Of a stretch of 8,766 bases of DNA, positions 1 through 6,771 are shown in pieces (within the stretch, counting starts at the first letter, position 1; each line of letters opens with the position of its first letter). Source of the DNA: Candidatus Kuenenia stuttgartensis (lineage in GTDB: Bacteria > Planctomycetota > Planctomycetia > Isosphaerales > Isosphaeraceae); NCBI GenBank assembly GCA_945874095.1, contig CAMCFM010000144.1, positions 1 through 8,766 on the forward strand, read 5' to 3'. The position numbers and the translations under genes were made by a program. The notes below the pieces were generated by a model, which did not search any database, was not told the DNA's origin, and saw nothing but the letters and a program-made list of their open reading frames with translations.

Positions 1-1292
1 AGGCTCATGCCTAAGGCTTCGTAAACCGTTGCAGCCACTTCACCTGTCGTCACAGGTCTGGTTTTGGGCGAGCCACCGATCTCGTCGGATTCGCCCACCA
101 CTTGACCGCCCTTGAATGGCCCTCCCGCAAAGAGAGAGGTCCAGACTCCAGGGTGGTGATCGCGGCCACCTGCCGGGTTGACCTTCGGAGTCCGTCCGAA
201 TTCACCAAACGCCAGAACCATCGTGTTTTGCAGAAGTCCTTTATGGGCAAGGTCTTGGATCAGGGCAGTGTAGGCTCTGTCGAAGTTCGGAGCCACCTCG
301 TCGCGAAGGCCTTCGATGGATGTAAATGGAGCTGAACCGTGGATGTCCCAGGTGACTTCACTGAAGACGGTTTCAAACATATTCACGGTCACGAACCTGA
401 CTCCGGCTTCCACTAAACGACGTGCCATCAGGCATGACTGGCCAAACCGGGTGCGGCCATAGGTGTCGCGAACGCTGTCGGACTCTTTCTTTAAGTCAAA
501 TGCGTCACGGGTCTTAGCCGATGTCATGATCGAATAAGCCTGCTGGAAGTTGGAGTCCAGTAACTTGGCATCGGCGGATGATTCGAAGGCTTTCAAATTT
601 CCCTCGATCGACTTTCGCATCGATCTTCGACGTTCAGAGCGGATCGCAGTGATGTACTCTGGAGGAAGCAGGTCGGGTACGGAGAAGTTTGGGTCGTTTG
701 GGTAAGCATTCAGGACGAATGGGTCAAAGGTTTTACCAAGATAACCGGCAGTATGACCGTGTGGAAGGTTGCCGCCGGTCGCTCCAATAGGTTTAGGCAG
801 AAGGACATACGGCGGAGCATCGCCTTTCGGGCCTTTCATCCACGCCAGGGTGCTGCCATAGTGCGGGTGTTCAATGCCGGGGCCGAACAGGCGGCCGGTC
901 TGCATCATTTGATAGCCGGTATCGTGGACGGCAGTGGCCTGGTGGTAGATGGATCTGACGAGTGAGACTTTGTCCATGGACTGGGCGAGTCGAGGGAAAA
1001 TCTCAGAGATCTGGATCCCTGGAACGTTGGTGTCGATGGGTTTGAAGGGGCCGCGAATTTCGGCAGGGGCGTTCGGCTTAGGGTCCCAGGTGTCGATTTG
1101 CGAAGGACCGCCGACAAGGAACAGCAGGATGCAGTTCATGTCCGTTTTTGCGGATAAGGCAGCGGCTTTTTCAGCTGCCTGAGTTTCGGTAAGTCCAAGC
1201 CCCAGAAGTGGTATGGCACCAGCATGGAGAAAATCGCGGCGTGTGAAGCCGTCACAAAATGTGGCACCACGGCGGGCATCGACACGAATCAT
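1..1292 (-). CDS. DUF1501 domain protein, Tat-exported, 3' end cut by window edge
   Basis: Reading from the ATG at 1292 gives 430 codons without a stop, running off the left edge, so the last part of the protein (probably a few tens of residues) is missing. It matches the DUF1501 family (Pfam PF07394), part of the alkaline-phosphatase/sulfatase-like superfamily and very abundant in planctomycetes; the substrate is unknown. The N-terminus carries a twin-arginine signal, TRRDFLHAG (residues 17-25, Arg18-Arg19), followed by a hydrophobic stretch, so export in folded form by the Tat system is likely. Family motifs visible are GGPSQIDTWDPKP (61-73), GEFGRTP (363-369) and GRDHHPGVW (376-384), the latter holding the Asp/His residues expected to bind metal. 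An AGGA ribosome-binding site at 1302-1305, 9 bases upstream, supports this start. In planctomycetes such genes often sit beside DUF1549/DUF1553 cytochrome genes; none is visible here. The gene upstream is divergent. Confidence 0.93.
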   Translation of the reverse strand, partial: MIRVDARRGATFCDGFTRRDFLHAGAIPLLGLGLTETQAAEKAAALSAKTDMNCILLFLVGGPSQIDTWDPKPNAPAEIRGPFKPIDTNVPGIQISEIFPRLAQSMDKVSLVRSIYHQATAVHDTGYQMMQTGRLFGPGIEHPHYGSTLAWMKGPKGDAPPYVLLPKPIGATGGNLPHGHTAGYLGKTFDPFVLNAYPNDPNFSVPDLLPPEYITAIRSERRRSMRKSIEGNLKAFESSADAKLLDSNFQQAYSIMTSAKTRDAFDLKKESDSVRDTYGRTRFGQSCLMARRLVEAGVRFVTVNMFETVFSEVTWDIHGSAPFTSIEGLRDEVAPNFDRAYTALIQDLAHKGLLQNTMVLAFGEFGRTPKVNPAGGRDHHPGVWTSLFAGGPFKGGQVVGESDEIGGSPKTRPVTTGEVAATVYEALGMS

Positions 1293-1463
1293 GGCACTTA
1301 TTCCTGTTTCGGTCGTGGAATCGGTTCAGCCGGTTCCAGGAAATTTATGAACTGATTTGAAGTTGGACGAGGACTTTGCGGAGATCAGAGGATGATCTAT
1401 CACCAGCAGATAGTTGATATACATAATAGTAATGGTTAACTTGATGCTGGTCAAACGGAAAAT

Positions 1464-1973
1464 ATGAGTGATACCCTCATAATCTCAAAAAAAGAGAAAA
1501 AAGACGTGAAACTAACGATTGATGGGCTGGTGCAACATCCTGTTTCGCTTGGATATGAGGAATTAAGTCAATTCTCAGAATCGGATCAAGTCGTGGATGT
1601 GTCACGTTTTGCAGGCAAGAAGCAGGGTGATGCCGTGACTTTGGATTCGCTGTTGCGGCTGGTCGAGCCTCTGCCTGAGGCCAATTATCTAACCCTTCAT
1701 GCTGGAAGGGACGATTTTCACGTTTCGATCCCGCTTGAATCAGTGAAATTGGAAGGGCTTCTGGTTTACAAGATCGGCGATGAGCCGCTGGGTTTGAATC
1801 AGGGCGGGCCGTTTCGGTTTTTGATTAAGGATTTCGCCGCATGTCACTCGGCTGAACTTGATGATTGTGCCAATGTGAAATATCTGGACAGAATGGAACT
1901 CTCGCAGCGTAAAGGACTTGATACACGTCCAACGACTGACGAGGAGCACGAGGCTTTGCATAAAGGTGCTTGA
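1464..1973 (+). CDS. Small sulfite-oxidase-fold (molybdopterin oxidoreductase-like) protein without the canonical Mo-ligand Cys
   Basis: A 169-residue protein resembling the oxidoreductase molybdopterin-binding domain (Pfam PF00174). Seen in order: an opening strand KLTIDGLVQHPVSL (16-29), the VTLDSLLRLV segment (58-67) matching the family's GVxLxxLL helix, and the closing GGPFRF...ANVKYLDRMEL segment (114-146) matching the family's GYxxxKNVKWLxxIEL. The Cys that normally binds molybdenum should lie near residues 44-51, but the sequence there is VDVSRFAG; the only cysteines are Cys127 and Cys135, in a short C-terminal insertion. His162 and His166 follow in the tail. There is no signal peptide, so it is probably cytoplasmic. 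It may be a pterin- or metal-binding protein, not a true oxidoreductase. The ATG at 1464 has only a weak ribosome-binding site; a GTG at 1506 (residue 15) is an alternative. Fold assignment is fairly secure, function unknown. Confidence 0.75.
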   Translation: MSDTLIISKKEKKDVKLTIDGLVQHPVSLGYEELSQFSESDQVVDVSRFAGKKQGDAVTLDSLLRLVEPLPEANYLTLHAGRDDFHVSIPLESVKLEGLLVYKIGDEPLGLNQGGPFRFLIKDFAACHSAELDDCANVKYLDRMELSQRKGLDTRPTTDEEHEALHKGA

Positions 1974-1985
1974 CATTTGTCAGGC
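1968..1985. terminator. Short inverted repeat covering both stop codons of a convergent pair; weak terminator candidate
   Basis: The arms TGACA and TGTCA flank a two-base centre, and the pairing extends outward by a G-U, a C-G and a G-C pair. The plus-strand stop (1971-1973) and the minus-strand stop (1980-1982) both lie inside the repeat. No run of T follows on either strand, so it is not a textbook intrinsic terminator. Confidence 0.25.
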
Positions 1986-3146
1986 TTGAGGAAATGCAAT
2001 TTGGCCGTCTTGCCATGTTGATGCGATGTCTTGCCAGGAAGCGCCTGATTCGATCATCTGACGTTCAGTGTTGGATCCATAGAGTAGTTCGATTGCGATC
2101 GGAAAATCTCGGTATTCATAGGTTTCCGTTCGCCATTGAAACTTTTCAGGATTTTGATTTCGCATGGCGATCAATGCCTGGGTGTAGACTCGGACAGGTT
2201 GAAATTCCAATGGATTGGTGACATGGATCTGGACACCGGCGCAGACTTTGCCGGAGTGCTTTTGGAAGGCGGGTTTAAAGAGTGCGGGACGGGCGATAAA
2301 ACCGGATAGGCCAGAGTGATTCAGATTATGAGCCAGTTGGGTTTCATTAAGCCATGGGGCTCCGAAGAGTTCAAAAGGGCGGGTTGTACCACGTCCCTCG
2401 GAGATGTTCGTTCCTTCGATCAAACAGCCACCGGGATACACTAAAGCGGTCACAAAAGTGGGCATGTTGGGTGACGGTATGACCCATGGAAGGCCCGTTT
2501 GGGGGTAAAGCATTTTGCGTGACCATCCCAGTGCGGAAATGCAATGATAGGAGAGGTCGAGTTTTTCAGTTTTAACAAGCCAGTCGCCGATTTCTCCAAG
2601 AGTCATCCCATGGCGGATAGGGATTGGAATTTCGCCGACAAAGGACTCGAATCCTGGCTTTAAAATTGGGCCTTCCACAGTCATTCCGCCGAGCGGATTT
2701 GGTCTGTCGAGTACCACAATTTTGAGGCTTTTACCATTTGAGGCACGCATGATTCGAATTAAAGTTGCGGCAAACGTGTAGTAACGACTTCCGATATCGG
2801 GCAGGTCGATGATGAGGGTGTCGATATCGTCCAGAAGGCTGGGGGCGGGGGTGAGCGATGCCTCTGTTTCGCCGTAAAGGCTGATAATCGGGACATCCCA
2901 GCGAGGTTGCGATTGCAATCCGCTTGTAACGCTTTCCAGGTCTTGAGCAGTACCTGCAAAGCCGTGTTCAGGACCAAAGATACGCACCAGTTTGACAGTT
3001 GGAATGGATTGAATTAAATCCACAAGATGTCTGAACTGGTGGTCGCACGACGCCTGATTGATCAGAACCGCAACCTTCTGGCCCTTGAAAAATGCGAATT
3101 GATTTGCAACACATTGATCAAGGCCAGTGCTGACTGAAGGTGGCAT
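1980..3146 (-). CDS. namZ: DUF1343 / NamZ-type exo-beta-N-acetylmuramidase (GH171)
   Basis: A 388-residue protein covering the whole DUF1343 family (Pfam PF07075). Characterised members (NamZ of Bacillus, glycoside hydrolase family 171) remove N-acetylmuramic acid from the non-reducing end of peptidoglycan fragments. Conserved blocks are FGPEHGF (57-63), YGETEASLTP (91-100), DRPNPLGG (147-154), RHGMTLGEIG (178-187), PSPNMPT (224-230) and EGTNISEGRGTTRPFE (244-259); the acidic residues in these blocks are the catalytic candidates. The N-terminal Rossmann-like half is followed by the smaller C-terminal domain. There is no signal peptide: the family domain begins at about residue 7, so this copy is predicted cytoplasmic, unlike secreted NamZ, and would act on imported fragments. 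The start is supported by AAAGGA at 3153-3158, 6 bases upstream. It lies 56 bases downstream of the M3 peptidase on the same strand, a probable operon. Family call firm; exact substrate inferred. Confidence 0.9.
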   Translation of the reverse strand: MPPSVSTGLDQCVANQFAFFKGQKVAVLINQASCDHQFRHLVDLIQSIPTVKLVRIFGPEHGFAGTAQDLESVTSGLQSQPRWDVPIISLYGETEASLTPAPSLLDDIDTLIIDLPDIGSRYYTFAATLIRIMRASNGKSLKIVVLDRPNPLGGMTVEGPILKPGFESFVGEIPIPIRHGMTLGEIGDWLVKTEKLDLSYHCISALGWSRKMLYPQTGLPWVIPSPNMPTFVTALVYPGGCLIEGTNISEGRGTTRPFELFGAPWLNETQLAHNLNHSGLSGFIARPALFKPAFQKHSGKVCAGVQIHVTNPLEFQPVRVYTQALIAMRNQNPEKFQWRTETYEYRDFPIAIELLYGSNTERQMIESGASWQDIASTWQDGQIAFPQA

Positions 3147-3202
3147 GAAAGGTCCTTTGGATCTGCAGTTACAGGTGCTTATCAGGCTTGTAAAGCCAGA
3201 GA

Positions 3203-4921
3203 TTATTCTGGGATTTTTGCAAGTTCCAGGCCGATCAGTTCCATTAAGGGGCGAATGGTATCGGCGCTAAAATCGAATTTCGCACCTGCTGCTGCAAAGA
3301 GGTCTGGTAAGGTCCGGCTGCCGCCGAGTGACAGGGCGTGTTTATAGGCGTCAACTGCTTTTTGGGGAGCATCCTGGAATTGTTTCCAGACTTGCAAAGC
3401 GCCAAGTTGGGCAATTCCATATTCAATGTAATAGAAAGGGTAGAGGAAGATATGCAACTGGCGATGCCAGGAATGGTCTCGCACGTCTTCGATTCCTGAC
3501 CAATCCACATCACCACCAAACCGTTCTGTGAGTGCTTTCCAGTCCTCGCGGCGACGGTCCCTGCAAGGCTCGTCGTGGGCGTAGATTGAGTGTTGGAAAG
3601 CATCAACTTGAGCGATCCATGGGAGGATCAGAACAATTCCTTCGAGGAGTTGCCGGTAGCTTCGATCAGCATCCGCCTGATTATAAAATGCGTCGAGTTG
3701 TTTTGCGCCTAGCAATTCCATGGACATGGACGCGACTTCGCAGAATTCCATGGGACTTTCCCGATAAGCCGCTGGCTCGACGGATCGGCATGCCAGAGCG
3801 TGGAAAGCGTGCCCGCACTCGTGGAGCAGGGTACGAAGGTCGCCGTCCATCCCGACTGCATTCATGAAAATGAATGGAACTCGGTCTTCCTCAAAGGTGG
3901 TTTGATAGCCACCTGGAGCTTTGCCTTTACGGTTTGCGAGGTCGAGGAGATCGTTCTTTCGCATGAATTGAAATTGGGAATTTAATTCAGGATCGACTTG
4001 CTCGAGGATTTCGCCAACTCCGGAGGCGAGTTTGGATTCCTCTGTGAATGGCCTTAGGCCTGGCCGATTTTGGGGATCGACTGATAAATCCCAGGGGCGA
4101 AGCTGTTCGATGCCGAGTTGCAATCGGCGTTTTTTCTGAATCTCGCGAGCCAAAGGCACGACGAATTCTGCCACAGCGTTTTGGAAAGCTTGAGCTTGAG
4201 GGATTCCATAATCAAATCGTTCGCGATTTTTATAAGAATAATCGGTGAAGGATTTAAAGCCGGCTTCACGGCTGATTTCGACGCGTAGCCGGTGGAGGTC
4301 GTCAAAAAGGTCGTCGAATTTCTGACGTTCCTTCAATCGTCGCATGGCCACAATCAGCCAGGCTTCCACGCGAGTCGCACGGTCTGTATCTTCCAGCACA
4401 GGAGCCATTTGCGCTGGTGTACGTTCTTGACCTTTCCAGGGGACGGTCATGGCACCGACGATTTTTTGATATTGCTGGGTAAGTTCGCTGACTCTGGTCT
4501 CTTTTGGAATATTGGCCTCTCGATAGAGGCTTTTGCGATTCTCCAAAGCCCGATCCATTAAAATATAAGTCTCTTTGGGTAATTCGGGTCGGAACGGGCT
4601 ATCGAGATATTTATTCCGAAGTGTCTGGCCGATAGGCTTTAAGTTCGGTTCGATGTCGCGAACGAACGCCAGGTGGGCTTGTTCGCGAGCAGGGTCGTCC
4701 GTCTTAAGGGTCATGGCTACGTAGCGCTTGTTACTGACTTGACTTACGGCTGCATCAAGTTCGTCTTTGGCTTTCATCCAGGCGATCAGGTCGTTCACGC
4801 TTTGTATCGGCCAATCTTCCAGCTTTTGGTACCAAGGGCCAATTTCAGGCCAGGTTTCGAGGCTTGCGTCTGCTGGCAACCATTGTCGAGGAAATTTCAG
4901 AGGTTCATATGTCATGGTCAT
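3203..4921 (-). CDS. M3 family oligoendopeptidase (PepF-like zinc metallopeptidase)
   Basis: A 572-residue protein of the usual length for the oligoendopeptidase F group of peptidase family M3, cytoplasmic zinc enzymes that cut short peptides and do not attack folded proteins. The zinc site HECGH is at residues 367-371 (ligands His367 and His371, catalytic Glu368). The downstream SPMEFCEVASMSMELL block (389-404) supplies the third ligand, most likely Glu395, at the spacing seen in thimet oligopeptidase. The C-terminal segment HRQLHIFLYPFYYIEYGIAQ (486-505) is the substrate-binding His/Tyr region typical of the family. No signal peptide is present. Two ATGs (4921 and 4915) are possible starts; the ribosome-binding site is weak for both. 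The namZ-like gene follows 56 bases downstream, suggesting co-transcription. All catalytic residues are intact, so an active peptidase is expected. Confidence 0.94.
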   Translation of the reverse strand: MTMTYEPLKFPRQWLPADASLETWPEIGPWYQKLEDWPIQSVNDLIAWMKAKDELDAAVSQVSNKRYVAMTLKTDDPAREQAHLAFVRDIEPNLKPIGQTLRNKYLDSPFRPELPKETYILMDRALENRKSLYREANIPKETRVSELTQQYQKIVGAMTVPWKGQERTPAQMAPVLEDTDRATRVEAWLIVAMRRLKERQKFDDLFDDLHRLRVEISREAGFKSFTDYSYKNRERFDYGIPQAQAFQNAVAEFVVPLAREIQKKRRLQLGIEQLRPWDLSVDPQNRPGLRPFTEESKLASGVGEILEQVDPELNSQFQFMRKNDLLDLANRKGKAPGGYQTTFEEDRVPFIFMNAVGMDGDLRTLLHECGHAFHALACRSVEPAAYRESPMEFCEVASMSMELLGAKQLDAFYNQADADRSYRQLLEGIVLILPWIAQVDAFQHSIYAHDEPCRDRRREDWKALTERFGGDVDWSGIEDVRDHSWHRQLHIFLYPFYYIEYGIAQLGALQVWKQFQDAPQKAVDAYKHALSLGGSRTLPDLFAAAGAKFDFSADTIRPLMELIGLELAKIPE

Positions 4922-5080
4922 GTTCGTTGGAATCCGCTGAAAATCTTATGGATCTGAATAGGCTCGGGTGGAGATCATCTACAGGATGTCTAGACTGGTT
5001 GTTATAATACCGTTAATTGGTTGCTATTAAAAGCTCAACAGATGGTTTTCTGGTAGTTAGGCAGGGTGGAAGACTACTTT

Positions 5081-5377
5081 TCAACGGGGCCAGAGTAGAA
5101 AGAATCCGACCCAGGTGAGTGCGCCGACACCGATCGCACAGGTGAACAACGTAATTGTTGAATGAGTTAGAAGATGGATACCATTGTGACGGGACGGATT
5201 GTCGCCGAATCGGCCCAGAAGGTCGAATAATCGAAGGATCGAATGCAGGCAGAGGGCGACGATCCCAGAGCCGACCACCATCACGATGAGCGTGGCCCTG
5301 GTGGCTTCGGAAGTGGTCCAAAGCGCGAAAGCCAATGCCATAATCGCAATGCCCAGGATCATCTGCCAGAGGTTCAT
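5081..5377 (-). CDS. Small three-helix membrane protein of unknown function
   Basis: I recognise no characterised family. From the ATG at 5377 the product is 98 residues with three hydrophobic segments at about 4-20, 28-46 and 74-95, joined by a charged loop between the second and third (RLFDLLGRFGDNPSRHNG, 49-66). That is the pattern of an integral inner-membrane protein with short loops. The frame stays open a further 53 codons upstream (to 5536), but that stretch is polar and Pro/Asn-rich with no membrane character, so the ATG directly before the first helix is the better start. Only a weak AAGG lies about 12 bases upstream of it. The gene is 159 bases upstream of the M3 peptidase on the same strand, too far to assume one operon, and is divergent from the xylose-isomerase-like gene. 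Confidence 0.65.
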   Translation of the reverse strand: MNLWQMILGIAIMALAFALWTTSEATRATLIVMVVGSGIVALCLHSILRLFDLLGRFGDNPSRHNGIHLLTHSTITLFTCAIGVGALTWVGFFLLWPR

Positions 5378-5510
5378 GTGTTGATTGGGCCTTATGTGGA
5401 TGGAATTTGAGGTAATCAGAAGAAGCTGTCTGGTTGGATATGGTAACCGATTGGGAGGTGGGTTGTGGGGATCAATTTGGAGCGATTTTGAGGAGATTTG
5501 AGAATCAGGG

Positions 5511-5539
5511 TTGACGGTCGCATCCGTGCATTTCATGAT
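5511..5539 (+). promoter_or_regulatory. Candidate sigma-70-type promoter for the xylose-isomerase-like gene
   Basis: TTGACG (5511-5516, five of six consensus bases) and CATGAT (5534-5539, four of six) are separated by 17 bases. Transcription would begin near 5546, leaving a leader of roughly 108 bases before the ATG at 5654. It lies in the 276-base divergent intergenic region. This is sequence resemblance only. Confidence 0.33.
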
Positions 5540-5653
5540 GATGCCTTGAGCGGATCAGATTTCCGAGGTTCGCTCGATCATGCCCGACGGTTTCATGACA
5601 TCTCGCCTGACGATCCAAAACCGTTAACACCCCTCAACTTCGGTAAGAAAAAT

Positions 5654-6688
5654 ATGAGTTCGACGCACACATACCGCTTCACATTTGGTCCTTGGAACAT
5701 CAGCACCGGCGCCGATCCGTTCGGGCCACCGGTCAGGCCTGAAATGGCTTTCGCGGAAAAGATCAGGCAATATAAAAAGCTTGGTTTTGACGGTGTACAG
5801 TTCCACGATGACGACGTGGTGGCTTACGATCTTCCAGAATCTGAGAAGATGAAAAAAGCGGCAGAGTTGAAGAAAGTTCTCGACGACGAAGGTTTGTTCG
5901 TCGAAATTATCGCTCCCCGCCTCTGGGAAGATCCTCACACAGCCGACGGTGCATTCACTTCAAATTGCCCAAAGGACCGTCAGTACGCGCTTGACCGAGC
6001 CAAACGCTGCGTTGATCTGGCGAAGGTCATGGACTGCAAGAATTATGTCCTATGGCTGGCCCGTGAAGGCTCTTACATTCGCGAAGCAAAGTGTGCCAAA
6101 ACAGCTGTGGGCCGGATCGCCGACGCCTGGAATACGATTTTGGAGCACGATCCTGAGATTCGGGTTCTTGGGGAAGCCAAGCCTAACGAGCCTATGGATC
6201 AAGCCTATTTGCCGACAGTTGGGCACATGATCGGGCTGGCTTACAAGACGGTCGATCCAGGCCGTTCCGGTGTGCTGATCGAATCCGCCCACTCGATTCT
6301 GGCTGGCCTTGATCCTGCCGACGACATGGCTTATGCCCTTTGGCATGAGAAGCTCTGGAGCGTTCACCTGAACGACCAGAACGGACTTAAGTACGATCAA
6401 GACAAGACCTTCGGTTCAGCCGACCTGCGCCGCGCGTTTGATCAGGTCTGGGTGCTTGACAAGAGCGGATATGGCAAGAACGGTGAAGCTGTGGGCTTGG
6501 ACATCAAGGCCATGCGTGCCACGAAGTACGAAGATTCCACCAAGCACCTCTCCAACAGCCGGACGATGTTCCTGGCCCTTCTGGAGATCGTTCGAAGCGT
6601 GGACGAAACCAAGGTCAATGAACTTCGCGACAACCGTCAGTACGAAGACCTGGACCTGATGATCCTGAAGGCCCTTATGGGCCGTTGA
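5654..6688 (+). CDS. Xylose-isomerase-like TIM-barrel protein with an altered metal site
   Basis: A 344-residue protein clearly related to class I xylose isomerases (actinobacterial type), which interconvert aldoses and ketoses using two divalent metals. Matches, with Streptomyces numbering recalled from memory: RFTFGPW (8-14), ADPFG (20-24, Phe23 = Phe26), FHDDD (50-54, His51 = His54, Asp54 = Asp57), Trp134 = Trp137, EAKPNEP (174-180, Glu174 = Glu181, Lys176 = Lys183), Glu210 = Glu217, His213 = His220, KYDQD (246-250, Asp248/Asp250 = Asp255/Asp257), Asp283 = Asp287 and Lys285 = Lys289. Odd points: the metal ligand Asp245 is His238 (VHLNDQNG), Thr90 becomes Ala87 and Phe94 becomes Trp91, and the C-terminal arm is about 40 residues shorter than the usual ~388-residue enzymes. 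The substrate may therefore not be xylose. The ATG at 5654 sits at the family's normal N-terminus; the frame is open back to 5498, but that extension resembles nothing. The gene ends at a strong terminator. Confidence 0.9.
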   Translation: MSSTHTYRFTFGPWNISTGADPFGPPVRPEMAFAEKIRQYKKLGFDGVQFHDDDVVAYDLPESEKMKKAAELKKVLDDEGLFVEIIAPRLWEDPHTADGAFTSNCPKDRQYALDRAKRCVDLAKVMDCKNYVLWLAREGSYIREAKCAKTAVGRIADAWNTILEHDPEIRVLGEAKPNEPMDQAYLPTVGHMIGLAYKTVDPGRSGVLIESAHSILAGLDPADDMAYALWHEKLWSVHLNDQNGLKYDQDKTFGSADLRRAFDQVWVLDKSGYGKNGEAVGLDIKAMRATKYEDSTKHLSNSRTMFLALLEIVRSVDETKVNELRDNRQYEDLDLMILKALMGR

Positions 6689-6720
6689 TCTAAAAAGTCG
6701 AGACTAGGAAAAATCAAAAA

Positions 6721-6760
6721 ATGAAGCCTTTGACTTCGCGGTCAAGGCTTCATTTTTTTT
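6721..6760. terminator. Strong bidirectional intrinsic terminator
   Basis: The left arm (6721-6734) and right arm (6741-6753) pair over 13 base pairs with a single bulged T, around the six-base loop TTCGCG. A run of eight T follows on the plus strand (6753-6760). An A-rich stretch just left of the hairpin (6710-6720) supplies a T-run for the minus strand. It lies 32 bases after the xylose-isomerase-like stop and 12 bases beyond the cytochrome stop, so it can end both convergent transcripts. Confidence 0.9.
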
Positions 6761-6771
6761 AATCGTTGCAA

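Noticed and set aside
1423..1454. Minus-strand TTGACC and TATTAT as promoter of the DUF1501 gene, and plus-strand CATAAT (1422-1427) for the divergent gene
   Set aside because: The minus-strand pair is separated by 20 bases, beyond the usual range, and the plus-strand hexamer has no -35 partner. The region probably holds promoters, but I cannot place them.
3244..4957. Several open frames of 60-120 codons opposite or within the M3 peptidase gene
   Set aside because: They are shadows of the long peptidase frame, which has intact family motifs throughout; none shows a recognisable domain or a good ribosome-binding site.
5003..5008. Perfect TATAAT on the plus strand
   Set aside because: No acceptable -35 sequence lies 16-18 bases upstream and no plus-strand gene follows. 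On the minus strand the same bases give TATTAT, with the nearest -35-like TTGAGC 23 bases away, too far to call a promoter for the M3 peptidase.
5378..5536. N-terminal extension of the small membrane protein to a 151-residue product starting at 5536
   Set aside because: The added 53 residues are polar, rich in Pro, Asn and Ser and low in complexity, and overlap the divergent promoter region. The ATG at 5377 directly precedes the first membrane helix.
5498..5653. In-frame 52-codon extension of the xylose-isomerase-like gene from a TTG at 5498
   Set aside because: The family's normal N-terminus begins with the RFTFGPW strand just after the ATG at 5654. The extension resembles no signal peptide or domain and contains the candidate promoter.
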